Part shown: piece by piece, positions 45,049-55,840 of the stretch
How positions within the stretch are numbered: the stretch's first letter is position 1
Layout: the number at the start of each line of letters is the position of its first letter
NCBI GenBank assembly: GCA_947311845.1
Contig: CAMZMU010000117.1
Span: 79,905,447-79,969,446, forward strand
Direction: 5' to 3'
DNA length: 64,000 nucleotides
From: Poa pratensis
Taxonomy: Eukaryota > Streptophyta > Magnoliopsida > Poales > Poaceae
Made by a program: the position numbers and the translations under genes
Notes under the pieces: generated by a model
Database searches by the model: none
Told to the model about the DNA's origin: nothing
The model's input: the letters and a program-made list of their open reading frames with translations, nothing else

Positions 45049-45862
45049 AGATGTATCACTGTAATGTAGAGATGTATCACTGTAATGTTAGAGATGTATC
45101 ACTATAATGTAGAGCTACCTTATGAATCTGAGCTATTTCCTTATGAATCTGATCTGTCATTCTTGTGCTTGTGCTGTGAGATTTTAAATGTCCAGTGGCA
45201 TCTGTATTCCTGCTATATGCTTATGCAGAAACCCAATGCAAACGAGGTAATTTACAAACTCTGTTTCTGATGAGCTCGACTGTTAGGAAACGGAGATATG
45301 CGCAGAATCGTTGCCAAAACTTGGCCACATCGGATACGGTTTTTGGGCTCCGTTTCCGATGGGGTTTTTGGCCCGTTTCCGATATGTCGTTCTGTACTAG
45401 TGAGATAACTACGTACAAATCAAGCTTTGACAAATTACATCTGAATTATTTCGGTTTATTTTACTACAACATGAGCAAACTCCCAGTAGGAATGGTTATG
45501 GCAAAAAAACTGAAACCTCAAGGTAATATAAATTGGTAGAATGCATCAAACAGCAACCAAACAATGTATTAATATTCACCAAGAATTTAAAGTTTGGGAT
45601 TTAGAGATTTACCTAGCCAATTGTGTGGCTAATATATAATTCTTTTGGTTATATACATGCAGGAATATCCATAGTTGTGTCCTATGTAACCATTCATGTC
45701 TTGCTATACCCCTGAAAAGGTAGAACATCAGACATTCTTAGGGACCTCCATAAACTGGAGCATACAAAAGAAAGTAACAATCATGCATACCCGACAATTA
45801 ATATGTTTGTACCTAAACTGACTTCCATATATCATAATTTCATTCAGAGCAGAAGGTCATAC

Positions 45863-47895
45863 CTGAATATCTTCATAGTAAAATATAATCCAATTTGGGA
45901 ATCGCAGGTGTGCTGTACGAAATACATCCATAGCTACATCTTCAATGATCTGAAAATAAAAGACGCTCTGTTTAGCGCTCATTGTTCAGCAGTACATCAT
46001 ATGATCGTATAGAAAAGCACATGTGTATTTTACAGGTGCAAGTAAATATAAGAAGCATGAGCACTGTTGCAGATTGTTATTAACAAAAAAAAACCTAAAG
46101 AAAAAGTTCTCAAGAACTAAATGGCCTTAACTTGAGGCTGAGCAATTGAGGTCTAGCCCTGAATCTCAAGCTCATGACAATGATGGAATCCAAATCGTTC
46201 AGGTGGCAGAATGTGGCTGAATCAACACGCCACACAGTCAGCAATACTTTAGTTCCTACAAGATAACGATGTAATGAAACAAAATGGCTAACTGGGCATG
46301 ACTTAATAAAATACATATGAAGAATTAGTTTCAAAGAAAAAATAAAGCACAAAAGTACAGTAATTGTTCTCTACTTATGGAGCACAATATAAGTAGGAAG
46401 ATGATGACCTGCAGCTAGCCATAAAACAAAAGAAATGGAGAGCTCACTGCTTAAGTTAATTGAGTTAACAAATCAATGTTGATTCTTTATCTTTCACAAT
46501 CCAAAAGACACAAAAAGGATAAAACATAAATAAAATGAGTACAGACATCTGCATGATAACATTTTAGTCACTAATATATTTGGTCTAGTGGCATGATCCT
46601 AAGACAAACGTAGTTAGTTCAGTTCTTGTCCAATACAAACATGTGCATCACACAAGCAAACCCATTTTCCAAAAATATTGCAAAGAGCTCGACCAACAAC
46701 TCAAGTTACTATCGTTGAGTGGGGATAAATTTCAGAAAAAACAAAATTATTGAGTAAACAACGGAGTAGATATAAGACACATATTAGACTTCTCTTGTAG
46801 AATTTTTGTCAAGCACCTTGTAGGCATAGATAAAGCAAAACCAACACAAACAGAGATGCAAGTATGTGGGGATTAGGGAGAGAAAGGAAGAAACAAAATG
46901 GCAGACTGGGCATGACTTAATAAAATACATATGAAGAATTAGTTTCACAGAAAAAATAAAGCACAAAAGTACAGTAATTGTTCTCTACTTATGGAGCACA
47001 ATATAAGTAGGAAGATGATGACCTGCAGCTAGCCATAAAACAAAAGAAATGGAGAGCTCACTGCTTAAGTTAATTGAGTTAACAAATCAATGTTGATTCT
47101 TTATCTTTCACAATCCAAAAGACACAAAAAGGATAAAACATAAATAAATGAGTACAGACATCTGCATGATAACATTTTAGTCACTCATATATTTGGTCTA
47201 GTGGCATGATCCTAAGACAAACATAGTTAGTTCAGTTCTTGTCTAATACAAACATGTGCATCACACAAGCAAACCCATTTTCCCAAAATATTGCAAAGAG
47301 CTCGACCAACAACTCAAGTTACTATCGTTGAGTGGGGATAAATTTCAGAAAAAACGAAATTATTGTGTAAACAACGGAGTAGATATAAGACACATATTAG
47401 ACTTATCTTGTAGGATTTTTGTCAAGCACCTTGTAGGCATAGATAAAGCAAAACCTGCACAAACAGAGATGCAAGTATGTGGGGATTAGGGAGAGAAAGA
47501 AAGAAACTGATGGGCCTGTAGGTAGACCTATTGATGCTGAGGACGGAGGCGGTAGCGCCATCGCCGGTGATGGTAGTGCAGACGGCGTCGTCGTTGTTTG
47601 CCGGATCCGGCATAGCCAGGCAATCAGAGCCACGCACGGGGGTGCTTCTTCGCTGCAGGTTCTTCCTCGCCACCTCCGGGCGCCCCGTTGAGGCATGGTA
47701 ATCTGTCGGCGAGCAGTTGGCTGGTGGAATAGAGGAGGAGGCAGCTTGTGGAGGCAGGAAGAGGGGAGGCGACACGGCGGCTTGAGGAGGAGGCGGAGTA
47801 CAACGGCGGCTGGAGCTTGGCGATGAGGAGAAGAAAAGCGCGGGAGAGCGGAGGCGGCTGCGGGAGACAATGCGGGTGGCGGCTAGGGTTTTCAC
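45863..47895 (-). other. Unidentified minus-strand gene fragment within the duplicated unit
   Basis: Exon-like pieces: 45949-45863 with exact AG/GT borders and 29 phase-0 codons (IIEDVAMDVFRTAHLRF onward), repeated at 48258-48172; 46255-46110, after ATCTTGTAG, reading TKVLLTVWRVDSATFCHL to a stop after LRPFSS, also conserved in unit 2; and a GC-rich 5' block 47895-47422 starting MKTLAATRIVSRSRLRSPA, which could be an organelle-targeting N-terminus (unit 2: 50203). I do not recognise the parent gene. Because the duplication carries 5' and internal parts together, at least one copy should be non-functional. Confidence 0.4.
46277..47503. repeat. 614-bp tandem duplication nested in each 2.3-kb unit
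   Basis: AAACAAAATGG starts copies at 46277 and 46891 in unit 1, and at 48585 and 49199 in unit 2, with a period of 614 in both. This small duplication therefore came before the 2.3-kb one. Copies share TTGAGTTAACAAATCAATGT and the flanking bases. Confidence 0.95.
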
Positions 47896-50507
47896 AGCGC
47901 GGCCGCATTTTATACTGTGCGGTGAAAATCAACGAACGACCAAGATTCGCGGAGAGGAAACGATCCGACGTCCAAAATAGCCTGAGCTCTAAGAGAGCCG
48001 CTTGGGGTCACGCCGTTTACCTGAAAAGGTAGAACATCAGACATTCTTAGGGACCTCCATAAACTGGAGCATACAAAAGAAAGTAACAATCATGCATACC
48101 CGACAATTAATATGTTTGTACCTAAACTGACTTCCATATATCATAATTTCATTCAGAGCAGAAGGTCATACCTGAATATCTTCATAGTAAAATATAATCC
48201 AATTTGGGAATCGCAGGTGTGTTGTATGAAATACATCCATAGCTACATCTTCAATGATCTGAAAATAAAAGACGCTCTGTTTAGCGCACATTGTTCAGCA
48301 GTACATCATATGATCGTATAGAAAAGCACATGTGTATTTTACAGGTACAGGTAAATATAAGGAGCATGAGCACTGTTGCAGATTGTTATTTACAAAAAAA
48401 ACCAAAAGAAAAAGTTCTCAAGAACTAAACGGCCTTAACTTCTGGCTGAGCAATTGAGGTCTAGCCCTGAATCTCGAGCTCATGACAATGACGGAATCCA
48501 AATCGTTCAGGTGGCAGAATGTGGCTGAATCAACACGCCACACAGTCAGCAATACTTTAGTTCCTGCAAGATAACGATGTAATGAAACAAAATGGCTGAG
48601 TGGGCATGACTTAATAAAATACGTATGAAGAATTAGTTTCAAAGAAAAAATAAAGCACAAAAGTACAGTAATTGTTCTCTACTTATGGAGCACAATATAA
48701 GTAGGAAGATGATGACCTGCAGCTAGCCATAAAACAAAAGAAATGGAGAGCTCACTGCTTAAGTTAATTGAGTTAACAAATCAATGTTGATTCTTTATCT
48801 TTCACAATCCAAAATACACAAAAAGGATAAAACATAAATAAAATGAGTACAGACATCTGCATGATAACATTTTAGTCACTCATATATTTGGTCTAGTGGC
48901 ATGATCCTAAGACAAACATAGTTAGTTCAGTTCTTGTCCAATACAAACATGTGCATCACACAAGCAAACCCATTTTCCAAAAATATTGCAAAGAGCTCGA
49001 CCAACAACTCAAGGTACTATCCTTGAGTGGGGATAAATTTCAGAAAAAACGAAATTATTGAGTAAACAACGGAGTAGATATAAGACACATATTAGACTTC
49101 TCTCGTAGGATTTTTGTCAAGCACTTTGTAGGCATAGATAAAGCAAAACCTACACAAACAGAGATGCAAGTATGTGGGGATTAGGGAGAGAAAGAAAGAA
49201 ACAAAATGGCTGACTGGGCATGACTTAATAAAATACATATGAAGAATTAGTTTCAAATAAAAAATAAAGCACAAAAGTACAGTAATTGTTCTCTACTTAT
49301 GGAACACAATATAAGTAGGAAGATGATAACCTGCAGCTAGCCATAAAACAAAAGAAATGGAGAGCTCACTGCTTAAGTTAATTGAGTTAACAAATCAATG
49401 TTGATTCTTTATCTTTCACAATCCAAAAGACACAAAAAGGATAAAACATAAATAAAATTAGTACAGACATCTGCATGATAACATTTTAGTCACTCATATA
49501 TTTGGTCTAGTGGCATGATCCTAAGACAAACATAGTTAGTTCAGTTCTTGTCCAATACAAACATGTGCATCACACAAGCAAACCCATTTTCCCAAAATAT
49601 TGCAAAGAGCTCGACCAACAACTCAAGTTACTATCGTTGAGTGGGGATAAATTTCAGAAAAAACGAAATTATTGTGTAAACAACGGAGTAGATATAAGAC
49701 ACATATTAGACTTCTCTTGTAGGATTTTTGTCAAGCACCTTGTAGGCATAGATAAAGCAAAACCTGCACAAACAGAGATGCAAGTATGTGGGGATTAGGG
49801 AGAGAAAGAAAGAAACTGATGGGCCTGTAGGTAGACCTATTGATGCTGAGGACGGAGGCGGTAGCGCCATCGCCGGTGATGGCAGTGCAGACGGCGTCGT
49901 CGTTGTTCGCCGATCCGGCATAGCCAGGCAATCAGAGCCACGCACGGGGGTGCTTCTTCGCTGCAGGTTCTTCCTCGCCACCTCCGGGCGCCCCGTCGAG
50001 GCATGGTAATCTGTCGGCGAGCAGTTGGCTGGTGGAATAGAGGAGGAGGAAGCTTGTGGCGGGAGGAAACGGGGAGGCGACACGGCGGCTTGAGGGGGAG
50101 GCGGAGTACAACGGCGGCTGGAGCTTGGCGATGAGGAGAAGAAAATCGCGGGAGAGCGGAGGCGGCTGCGGGAGACAATGTGGGTGGCGGCTAGGATTTT
50201 CACAGCACGGCCGCATTTTATACTGTGCGGTGAAAATCAACGAACGACCGAGATTCGCGGAGAGGAAACGATCCGACGGCCAAAATAGCCTGAGCTCTGA
50301 GAGAGCCGTTTGGTGTCACGCCGTTTACCTCTTTAGATTGATGGGGTTGAATTCAAACAAACATCAGAGAAAGACCACTAAATGGCAATGCCATAGCCAG
50401 TGTAAACAATTTAAGCAAGATTCAACATAGATACCAATAACACTGCATTTGTTTGGGAACAAAAACAAGTAAACATTCAGCTCAGCGAGATTAACTTAGG
50501 AGGGCTT

Positions 50508-51720
50508 CTACTTAACTGGTGCCAAATTTATCGTAGGGATCTGCACTGGGTGAGCTGGATGCACATATGGGAATATGTCCTTTCTAAAGCACTGGCGAGG
50601 ACAATGGTTCCGCATTGTGCCGTTTTCGATGGAATATGCAACCACGGTATCAGCCACATCATGAAGATGATATCTTGTGTCGGATGGAAGCCCAACAATG
50701 AGAAGAATGAATTCGAATTGATGCGTGCCTAATTACTTGATCTAGCAAATATATTAGTCACGCGAATGGCTGCTTCCAGGTTCTGTTGCGCTAGTTCCAT
50801 GACACCAACTCGGTGAACCAGCTTCCACCGCATGAAATTTTCATCTTCTCTTTGCAGATCCCATACCTCAAACACTGAGAAGTGAAAATGTGCATACCGA
50901 AGACCCCACCGTGGCGCTCCCCCATACACCGGTTATGTCCACTGTCAGAAACACGTCTATGCAGTGGACGGGTCTGGATAAAGTAGGGAGCGAAGTTGCA
51001 TGCAATGACCTTGTCCTTGTCGACATGGCATCCAGTCCAGTATGCAGTGCCACTCTGGGTGAGAAACGGTGGCCAACATGCATCCACAGCTAGAGGCGGA
51101 GACCGGATGAGCGTCGCCTTCCACTGTCCAGTGTCGGAAGAGAATACCGTAAGATCCATGCATCCACCTGTGTTACGCCAATCCATAGGGTGGTTAAAGA
51201 GAAAAACCTGAAAGCACCTGAAGATGCCGTCTCCATTATCAGTCACTGACAAGCGGCCATAGAGAAATTCGGTAGACCGCGGCAGCTCCGGGAGAGACAC
51301 CCACTGCCAAGACACCGGGTTGCAGACGTAGTATTGCACTACCTTGGGGAGAACCCTACTACAAAGTAGCAGGCCAGCCGTTGAGTGCATGACGAAGATC
51401 TTCCTGGCGTCGCCCGTAGTTGACTCGGGCAAGTGAGGCAAGAATCCGTGGTCTGAGGCGAATATGGACTCCGTCGTGGATGGGCGGGGGGAGCCGGCGA
51501 GGAAACATGGGAAGTGTCCGCATCTGGGGCGAATCAGCGACACGGTCAGGAGAAAGGCGCCGGAGAGGTAGGGGGAATGCGACTGCCAGTAGCGAGCGAC
51601 GAACCCAGGGCTAAGGACAATGCCATTGTAGTGGCGGGAGACGGCGCGGACGCGGTGGAGGTACTCGGCCCGCAGGCAGCGGAGGATCTCCTACACGATG
51701 TTTTTGCAAAGGAGATCCAT
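50508..51720 (-). pseudogene. F-box protein with FBA-type C-terminal domain, broken
   Basis: The start is at ATG 51720-51718 (MDLLCKNIV), followed by an in-frame TAG at 51693-51691 and then EILRCLRAEYLHRVRAVSRH, a clear F-box. The F-box-associated region follows: LLCSRVLPKVVQYYVCNPVS, then WVSLPELPR. Near 50931 a one-base loss shifts the frame to VYGGAPRWGLRYAHFHFSVF, and a further shift near 50665 leads to DVADTVVAYSIENGTMR and the natural end LAPVK at 50508. F-box proteins recruit substrates to SCF ubiquitin ligases. With a stop inside the F-box and two frameshifts this copy is not functional as read. A later initiation at 51543 (GTG) would lack the F-box. A PIF/Harbinger element lies 215 bases upstream. 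Confidence 0.88.
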
Positions 51721-51935
51721 CGATCTCCTCTGCTGATGCACACAGAAACAAGCAACGCATCGAGGGTATCAGGAGACGAATTGCGTGCTTGACAAACTGA
51801 ATCTTGCGATCACCACTATCTATCTGTGAGGATCGAATCACGATAGATAAGAGTCACGAATTCGTTGGATACATGACGATTTCAAGAAGGCGCGACCACG
51901 AAATCGAGTTGAATCAGGCGAAAGAAACCAGCTTA

Positions 51936-53165
51936 GAGCATCTCTAGCAGACATCGCATTCCGTCAGCCCGCAAAACCGCGATGCAGGGCGCGGAAAACG
52001 GGTTTGCAGGTCCATTTTTGGCTGCGGCAGAGCAGACACCGCATTGCCGAATTGCAAAACAGAATATGGTAGGGTTTTGGTAGTAAAATCTCAGCAAATT
52101 GTAATGCATGAAATAGAATTATTATAGAAATAAAACTAAAATTCTGCATTACAAGAATGGTTCAAATTACAAGAATTGCCCGGAATGGAAAGAATTGTTC
52201 AAATTACACATCAATCAAATCAAATAGATGCACTAAATCTCAATAATCCAGCGGCGTTCTCCGACGGGTAAAAAAGCGAGAATTTGACTCGCAAGCCTCT
52301 ACTATTTTTACGAAGAGAGATCGGCGCATTCGGTACCTTCGCCGGAAGAGATTGGCGGGATAGGTTGGCCGCTCGGCGAAGTAGTCCCGCATCAGAAGTT
52401 CATTGTCGAGGTGGCGACTGCGCGGGATGCAGAGGCGGCCCACCGTCGATCCGCGCCGCCTATTCATCCGTCGCTCCTCGGACTCCTTGATGGCCATAAC
52501 GACCACCAACATCTGCTGCCGATGGGTCGCCAGGAGGCTCTCCACATCCGAGTCCTCGTCCGAGGAAGAATCGTCGAGCACAAATTGCTCGTCTTCGCTA
52601 AACTCCATCTGCGCAATGAACGAGTATGAGGGACTGGGCGGCGGAGCGGTGTGGTGCGGTGGGGGGAGGAGGTGGCGAATGCCACCTGAGATTTTGCCGA
52701 GGCGGCGTGGTGGGGGTCGGTCCCGACCGGCGGCGCAGCGGTGGCGGATCCCCTTTCGCCGGGGCGGGCTCGATCTTGGGCGGCAGAGACAAAGAGCCGG
52801 CTCCGCCGTCGGAGCCCGGACGCGCAGGGCCTGCGGTGACGTGAGGCGGCGGCGGGGCGGGGAGAATGGGGTTCGGCGGCCGGAATCTAGGGCGGCGGCG
52901 GGGTGGGCGGTCGTGGTGGCTGGAAGGGGAAATGGGAAATGTCCCTCCCGCCAAGTCCTCTCGCGCAATACAGGGCACCCCCGGGTCGCGCCGCCAAACC
53001 TTGTTTTCACAGTTCCGGGGGGGGAAAATTCCCGCGCCCCTCAAAATTTTTTACAGGCCGGTCACTTTTGCGGGGTCTGGTCTGCCTGCGTTTTCGGCCC
53101 GAAACGGCAAAACGGCGGTTATTTTTACAGTTTTCGGGCAAATGCGGTGTCTGTTAGAGATGCTC
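51936..53165 (-). mobile_element. PIF/Harbinger element, 1230 bp
   Basis: The TIRs are GAGCATCTCTAGCAGACA on the left and, on the right, the reverse complement GAGCATCTCTAACAGACA. The TTA target duplication is at 51933-51935 and 53166-53168, diagnostic for PIF/Harbinger. It carries only the N-terminal part of a transposase, so it is a deletion derivative. Confidence 0.95.
52240..52608 (-). pseudogene. Truncated Harbinger-type (Plant_tran) transposase N-terminus
   Basis: The frame opens at MEFSEDEQFVLDDSSSDED and reads RLCIPRSRHLDNELLMRDYF, then NLFRRRYRMRRSLFVKIVEA, and stops after 122 codons. The DYFAE-x-P-x-YP-x-x-x-FRRR-x-RM segment is typical of plant Harbinger transposase-like proteins. 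The DDE catalytic part, which makes up most of the protein, is missing, so it cannot be catalytic. The GC-rich region from 52620 to 53010 on the same strand is probably its promoter and leader. Confidence 0.85.
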
Positions 53166-53168
53166 TTA

Positions 53169-53716
53169 GGGTCTGTTCGGTTGTGGAACCAGCTGGAATG
53201 GAACGGAACGGTTCCGTTCCTTGGTCCCATCCTTGCGTTCGGTTTTTGAGTGGAATGGAACGCAGTCGTTCCTCCGAAGGGAATATTCGCACGAGATGCG
53301 GAATACACCCGTCCGGCCGATTCGGCCGGACGAGTTGGAACGGGTGACTGTCACGCGCTAATTAATCAAGTTTAGCAATAATTAATCAAGTTTAGCAATA
53401 ATTAATCAAGATTAAGAATAATTAATTAAGATTAGGAATAAATTAATCAAGATTAGGAATAATTAATCAAGTTTAGCAATAATTAATTAAGTTTAGCAAT
53501 AATTAATCCAGTTTAGGAAATAATTAATCGAGTTTAGAATAATTCCATTCTCACTCCATTCCATTCCATTCTCATCCCATTCCAAAACCGAAACAAGAAT
53601 GGAACGGTTCCGTGACAATTTTTTGTCCAAACCGAACACAGAAATGGAACGGTTCCATGACAGTGGAATGGAATGGTTCCGTTCCATTCCACTCTATCCC
53701 ACAACCGAACACACCC
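53169..53716. mobile_element. Tourist-like MITE sharing the TTA of the neighbouring Harbinger element
   Basis: The TIRs are GGGTCTGTTCGGTTGTGG and, as reverse complement on the right, GGGTGTGTTCGGTTGTGG. TTA flanks it at 53166-53168 and 53717-53719. The interior has inverted GGAATGGAACGG-rich arms around an AT-rich tandem array. It is noncoding and abuts the PIF element with no spacer beyond the shared TTA. Confidence 0.93.
53361..53540. repeat. About nine copies of a 20-bp AT-rich tandem repeat
   Basis: The unit ATTAATCAAGTTTAGCAATA, with variants such as GATTAGGAATA, is repeated head to tail in the centre of the Tourist-like MITE. Confidence 0.95.
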
Positions 53717-53950
53717 TTAGTACTTGAGTTTGTCGGCGCATCAGGATTCAGGAGAGGAACCTCGAGTTCTTCACGAGGGCCGTAGCACCGCGGCTGTGGG
53801 CCTGAGGAGAAATGAAGCAAGGAAATACTGGGCCCACTAAGAGATTGCAGAACGTACCTGCATGTCATAACGAAAGAGAGCGCTTCGTATTTTCTCTCTT
53901 TGAAAAAAAAACAATGTAGCCATTCGCTATAGTTTCAAAATAAATAACTG

Positions 53951-54823
53951 GAAAAAACGGTTCGCTCCTCCCGGAAAAAAGGGATCGCACGGGGGATCTT
54001 GAGGGCGACCGCGGAGGGTCTCTTGTACGCCGCCGGCAACGCCGCCGGCTCCCTCTCTCTCCGTCGGCCGCGCCAGCGGCGGGAGAGAGGGGAACCACGG
54101 GTACGTGCGCTAAGCGGGTGTGTGGTAGAGTTAGGGTTGAGGGAGACGCCGCCGAGGCTGCCGCGGTGGTGTCGCGTCGGAATAAGGTTTCCCGAGCTCC
54201 GGTCACAGTTAGGCGGGGCTCCGGCCTTCGTCTAGGAGCCAGCAGGGTTGGGGATCCCCGGATCTCGTGGAGGTCGCGGGCTATGGTGTCTGGAGGTCCA
54301 TCGGCACTGGCCGGTTGGATCCTCAGATGGGCGATGGATCCATGGAGACGAAGACCCTTCTTCCTCCTTGTCGGTATGATGTGCTACTGCTGTTCTTCTC
54401 CTTCCTCTGCGCTGATGTTGGAGGGAGATCCTGCTTTGCCCGGGCGGATGGCCCGGCCGCGGTGCTGGATCGGTCGGTTGACTCGAGCTCTCTTCCTTCC
54501 GGAAGGGACACTTTTCGCGGTACTCAAAGCCAAAGATGGCGACGGCTGTTGCAGGAGGAAGCAGCGTGGCGGCAATTGTACCGTGGTCGAAGATGATGAC
54601 CTGCTTGCGCCTGGTTGCAGATCTTTCTGCTGCAGGGGTCTTCTCTCAAGTTTCAGGGATGATGACACTGGGCTCCGGAGATCTTCATGTGTTATGGTTT
54701 TCTTAGGGTACTCTAGATGTTCATGGTCCTTTGTGTTTGCGTTTCAGTGTGCTTGTAAGGGTCAACTACTTTGTAATGTTGCGTGATTTGAATGGAAAAT
54801 TTCTCAAAAAAAAAAAAAAAAAA
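53951..54823 (+). mobile_element. Poly(A)-tailed retroposon
   Basis: A GC-rich sequence starting near GGAAAAAACGGTTCGCTCC ends in an 18-A run (54806-54823). The pre-tail TGAATGGAAAATTTCTC is LINE-like. AAATAACT occurs both just before the proposed start (about 53943-53950) and at the tail (54821-54828), a possible target duplication. The open frame at 54118-54786 has no recognised domain. It is either a non-autonomous LINE-type element or a retrocopy; the 5' border is uncertain. Confidence 0.5.
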
Positions 54824-55840
54824 TAACTTAATAATTATATGAAAACATAAGTAACGCTATAAAAAATACATAACATATTCAACCTCTCAAAAATGATTTA
54901 ATCACTAGGAGATCATATGCATGATCTATATTAAACCGACATTGTGCTAAACTTTTGGTTGCAAGGCGGCGGCATACGGGTTTGGAGGGACACAGAGGCG
55001 ACTAGGAATTGCTGGAGTGCTAGTCGTTAAATCAAATACAGAAATTCTTATCAAATTATTTTCATTGTTTTGGATAACATTGATTGATGGTTAAGACTCT
55101 AGCTAGATAGTTCTACTTCGAGTCCACACCACTGGAACCGGGCCGACTTAAGTGGATGAGATCGGTCCGCTAAAGCGAGGAACCAAGGCCAGAGACAGCC
55201 ATGAATTTTAAGCTAACTATGTAAGTATGCTTTCAGAAAAACTGAACCATGGGATGGTGTGTGTGGGGGGGCTGTATTCATCTTCATTGGTTCGTCTAAA
55301 GCACATTTTATCTTCATGTTCGTGGGTGCAACTACGCGGTGCATGATCACCGTAGTGACTTGCCCCTCCTGTGTCAATTTGTGCTCTATTCCTCGCACAT
55401 GGAGAAACAGTTCGACGAGGTGAGTTCCACATAACATACTCCACAAACCAGGGGCATGCCATAATTTAACTTGTAAAGGCGCCCACGTCGCTCCCAGGGG
55501 GCGGCTTGGGAGAAACCCATGCGGCCACCCCCACACCTCCTCCCCTCCAACTCGCCGCCGCCGTTGGTGGAAATCGGGCGGGAAAAGCCCCTCTCGACGG
55601 CCGGCGGGTCTCGTCTCCTCGTCTGTTCCCGCGAGAGGGGACCTCTGGCCTAGATCGCATCGGCAGCACTAAATGTCGTCTGCACGCACGATAGAGCATG
55701 TACACCCGGGCAACAGCTCAGGGACGGTGGTGGCCGGACTGCCAGTTGGCTGCATGGGGCAGGAGGTGATGGCCTTGTGGTGGCGCTGATGATGCAGCAG
55801 CCCCGTCTCTTTGGGCTAACGAGTCTACGGAGAGGGATTG
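54824..55840. other. Intergenic; GC-rich repeat fragment at 55470-55790
   Basis: 54824-55460 shows no gene. At about 55475-55790 the sequence CGACGGCCGGCGGGTCTCG and its surroundings resemble the 5' region of grass LINE-type elements, but there is no tail or target duplication to prove it. The block is cut at 55841 by the presumed LTR. Confidence 0.4.

Larger units (their letters stand above)
43151..45402 (+). mobile_element. 2.25-kb non-autonomous CACTA, sister of the 8810-12031 element
   Basis: The TIRs begin CACTAGTACAGAACGACA at both ends, the same as the element at 8810. A perfect target duplication AGA lies at 43148-43150 and 45403-45405. Subterminal repeats are of the type TCGGATACGG / CCGTTTCCGAT. 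Inside are a plus-strand acidic ORF, a TATAAATA at about 44225, and a duplicated fragment of a CACTA transposase. A full transposase is lacking. Confidence 0.95.
45712..50330. repeat. 2.3-kb tandem duplication
   Basis: Unit 1 is 45712-48021 and unit 2 is 48021-50330 (offset 2308-2309). GAAAAGGTAGAACATCAGAC starts both (45714, 48023) and CGCCGTTTACCT ends both. The copies are highly similar, with scattered substitutions and a few single-base indels. The first unit is joined to ATACCCCT on its left, and the second continues into CTTTAGATTG. Confidence 0.97.

Noticed and set aside
52403..53347. 314-aa plus-strand open frame across the Harbinger element
   Set aside because: Antisense of the GC-rich transposase leader; Arg/Gly-rich low-complexity translation crossing both TIRs.
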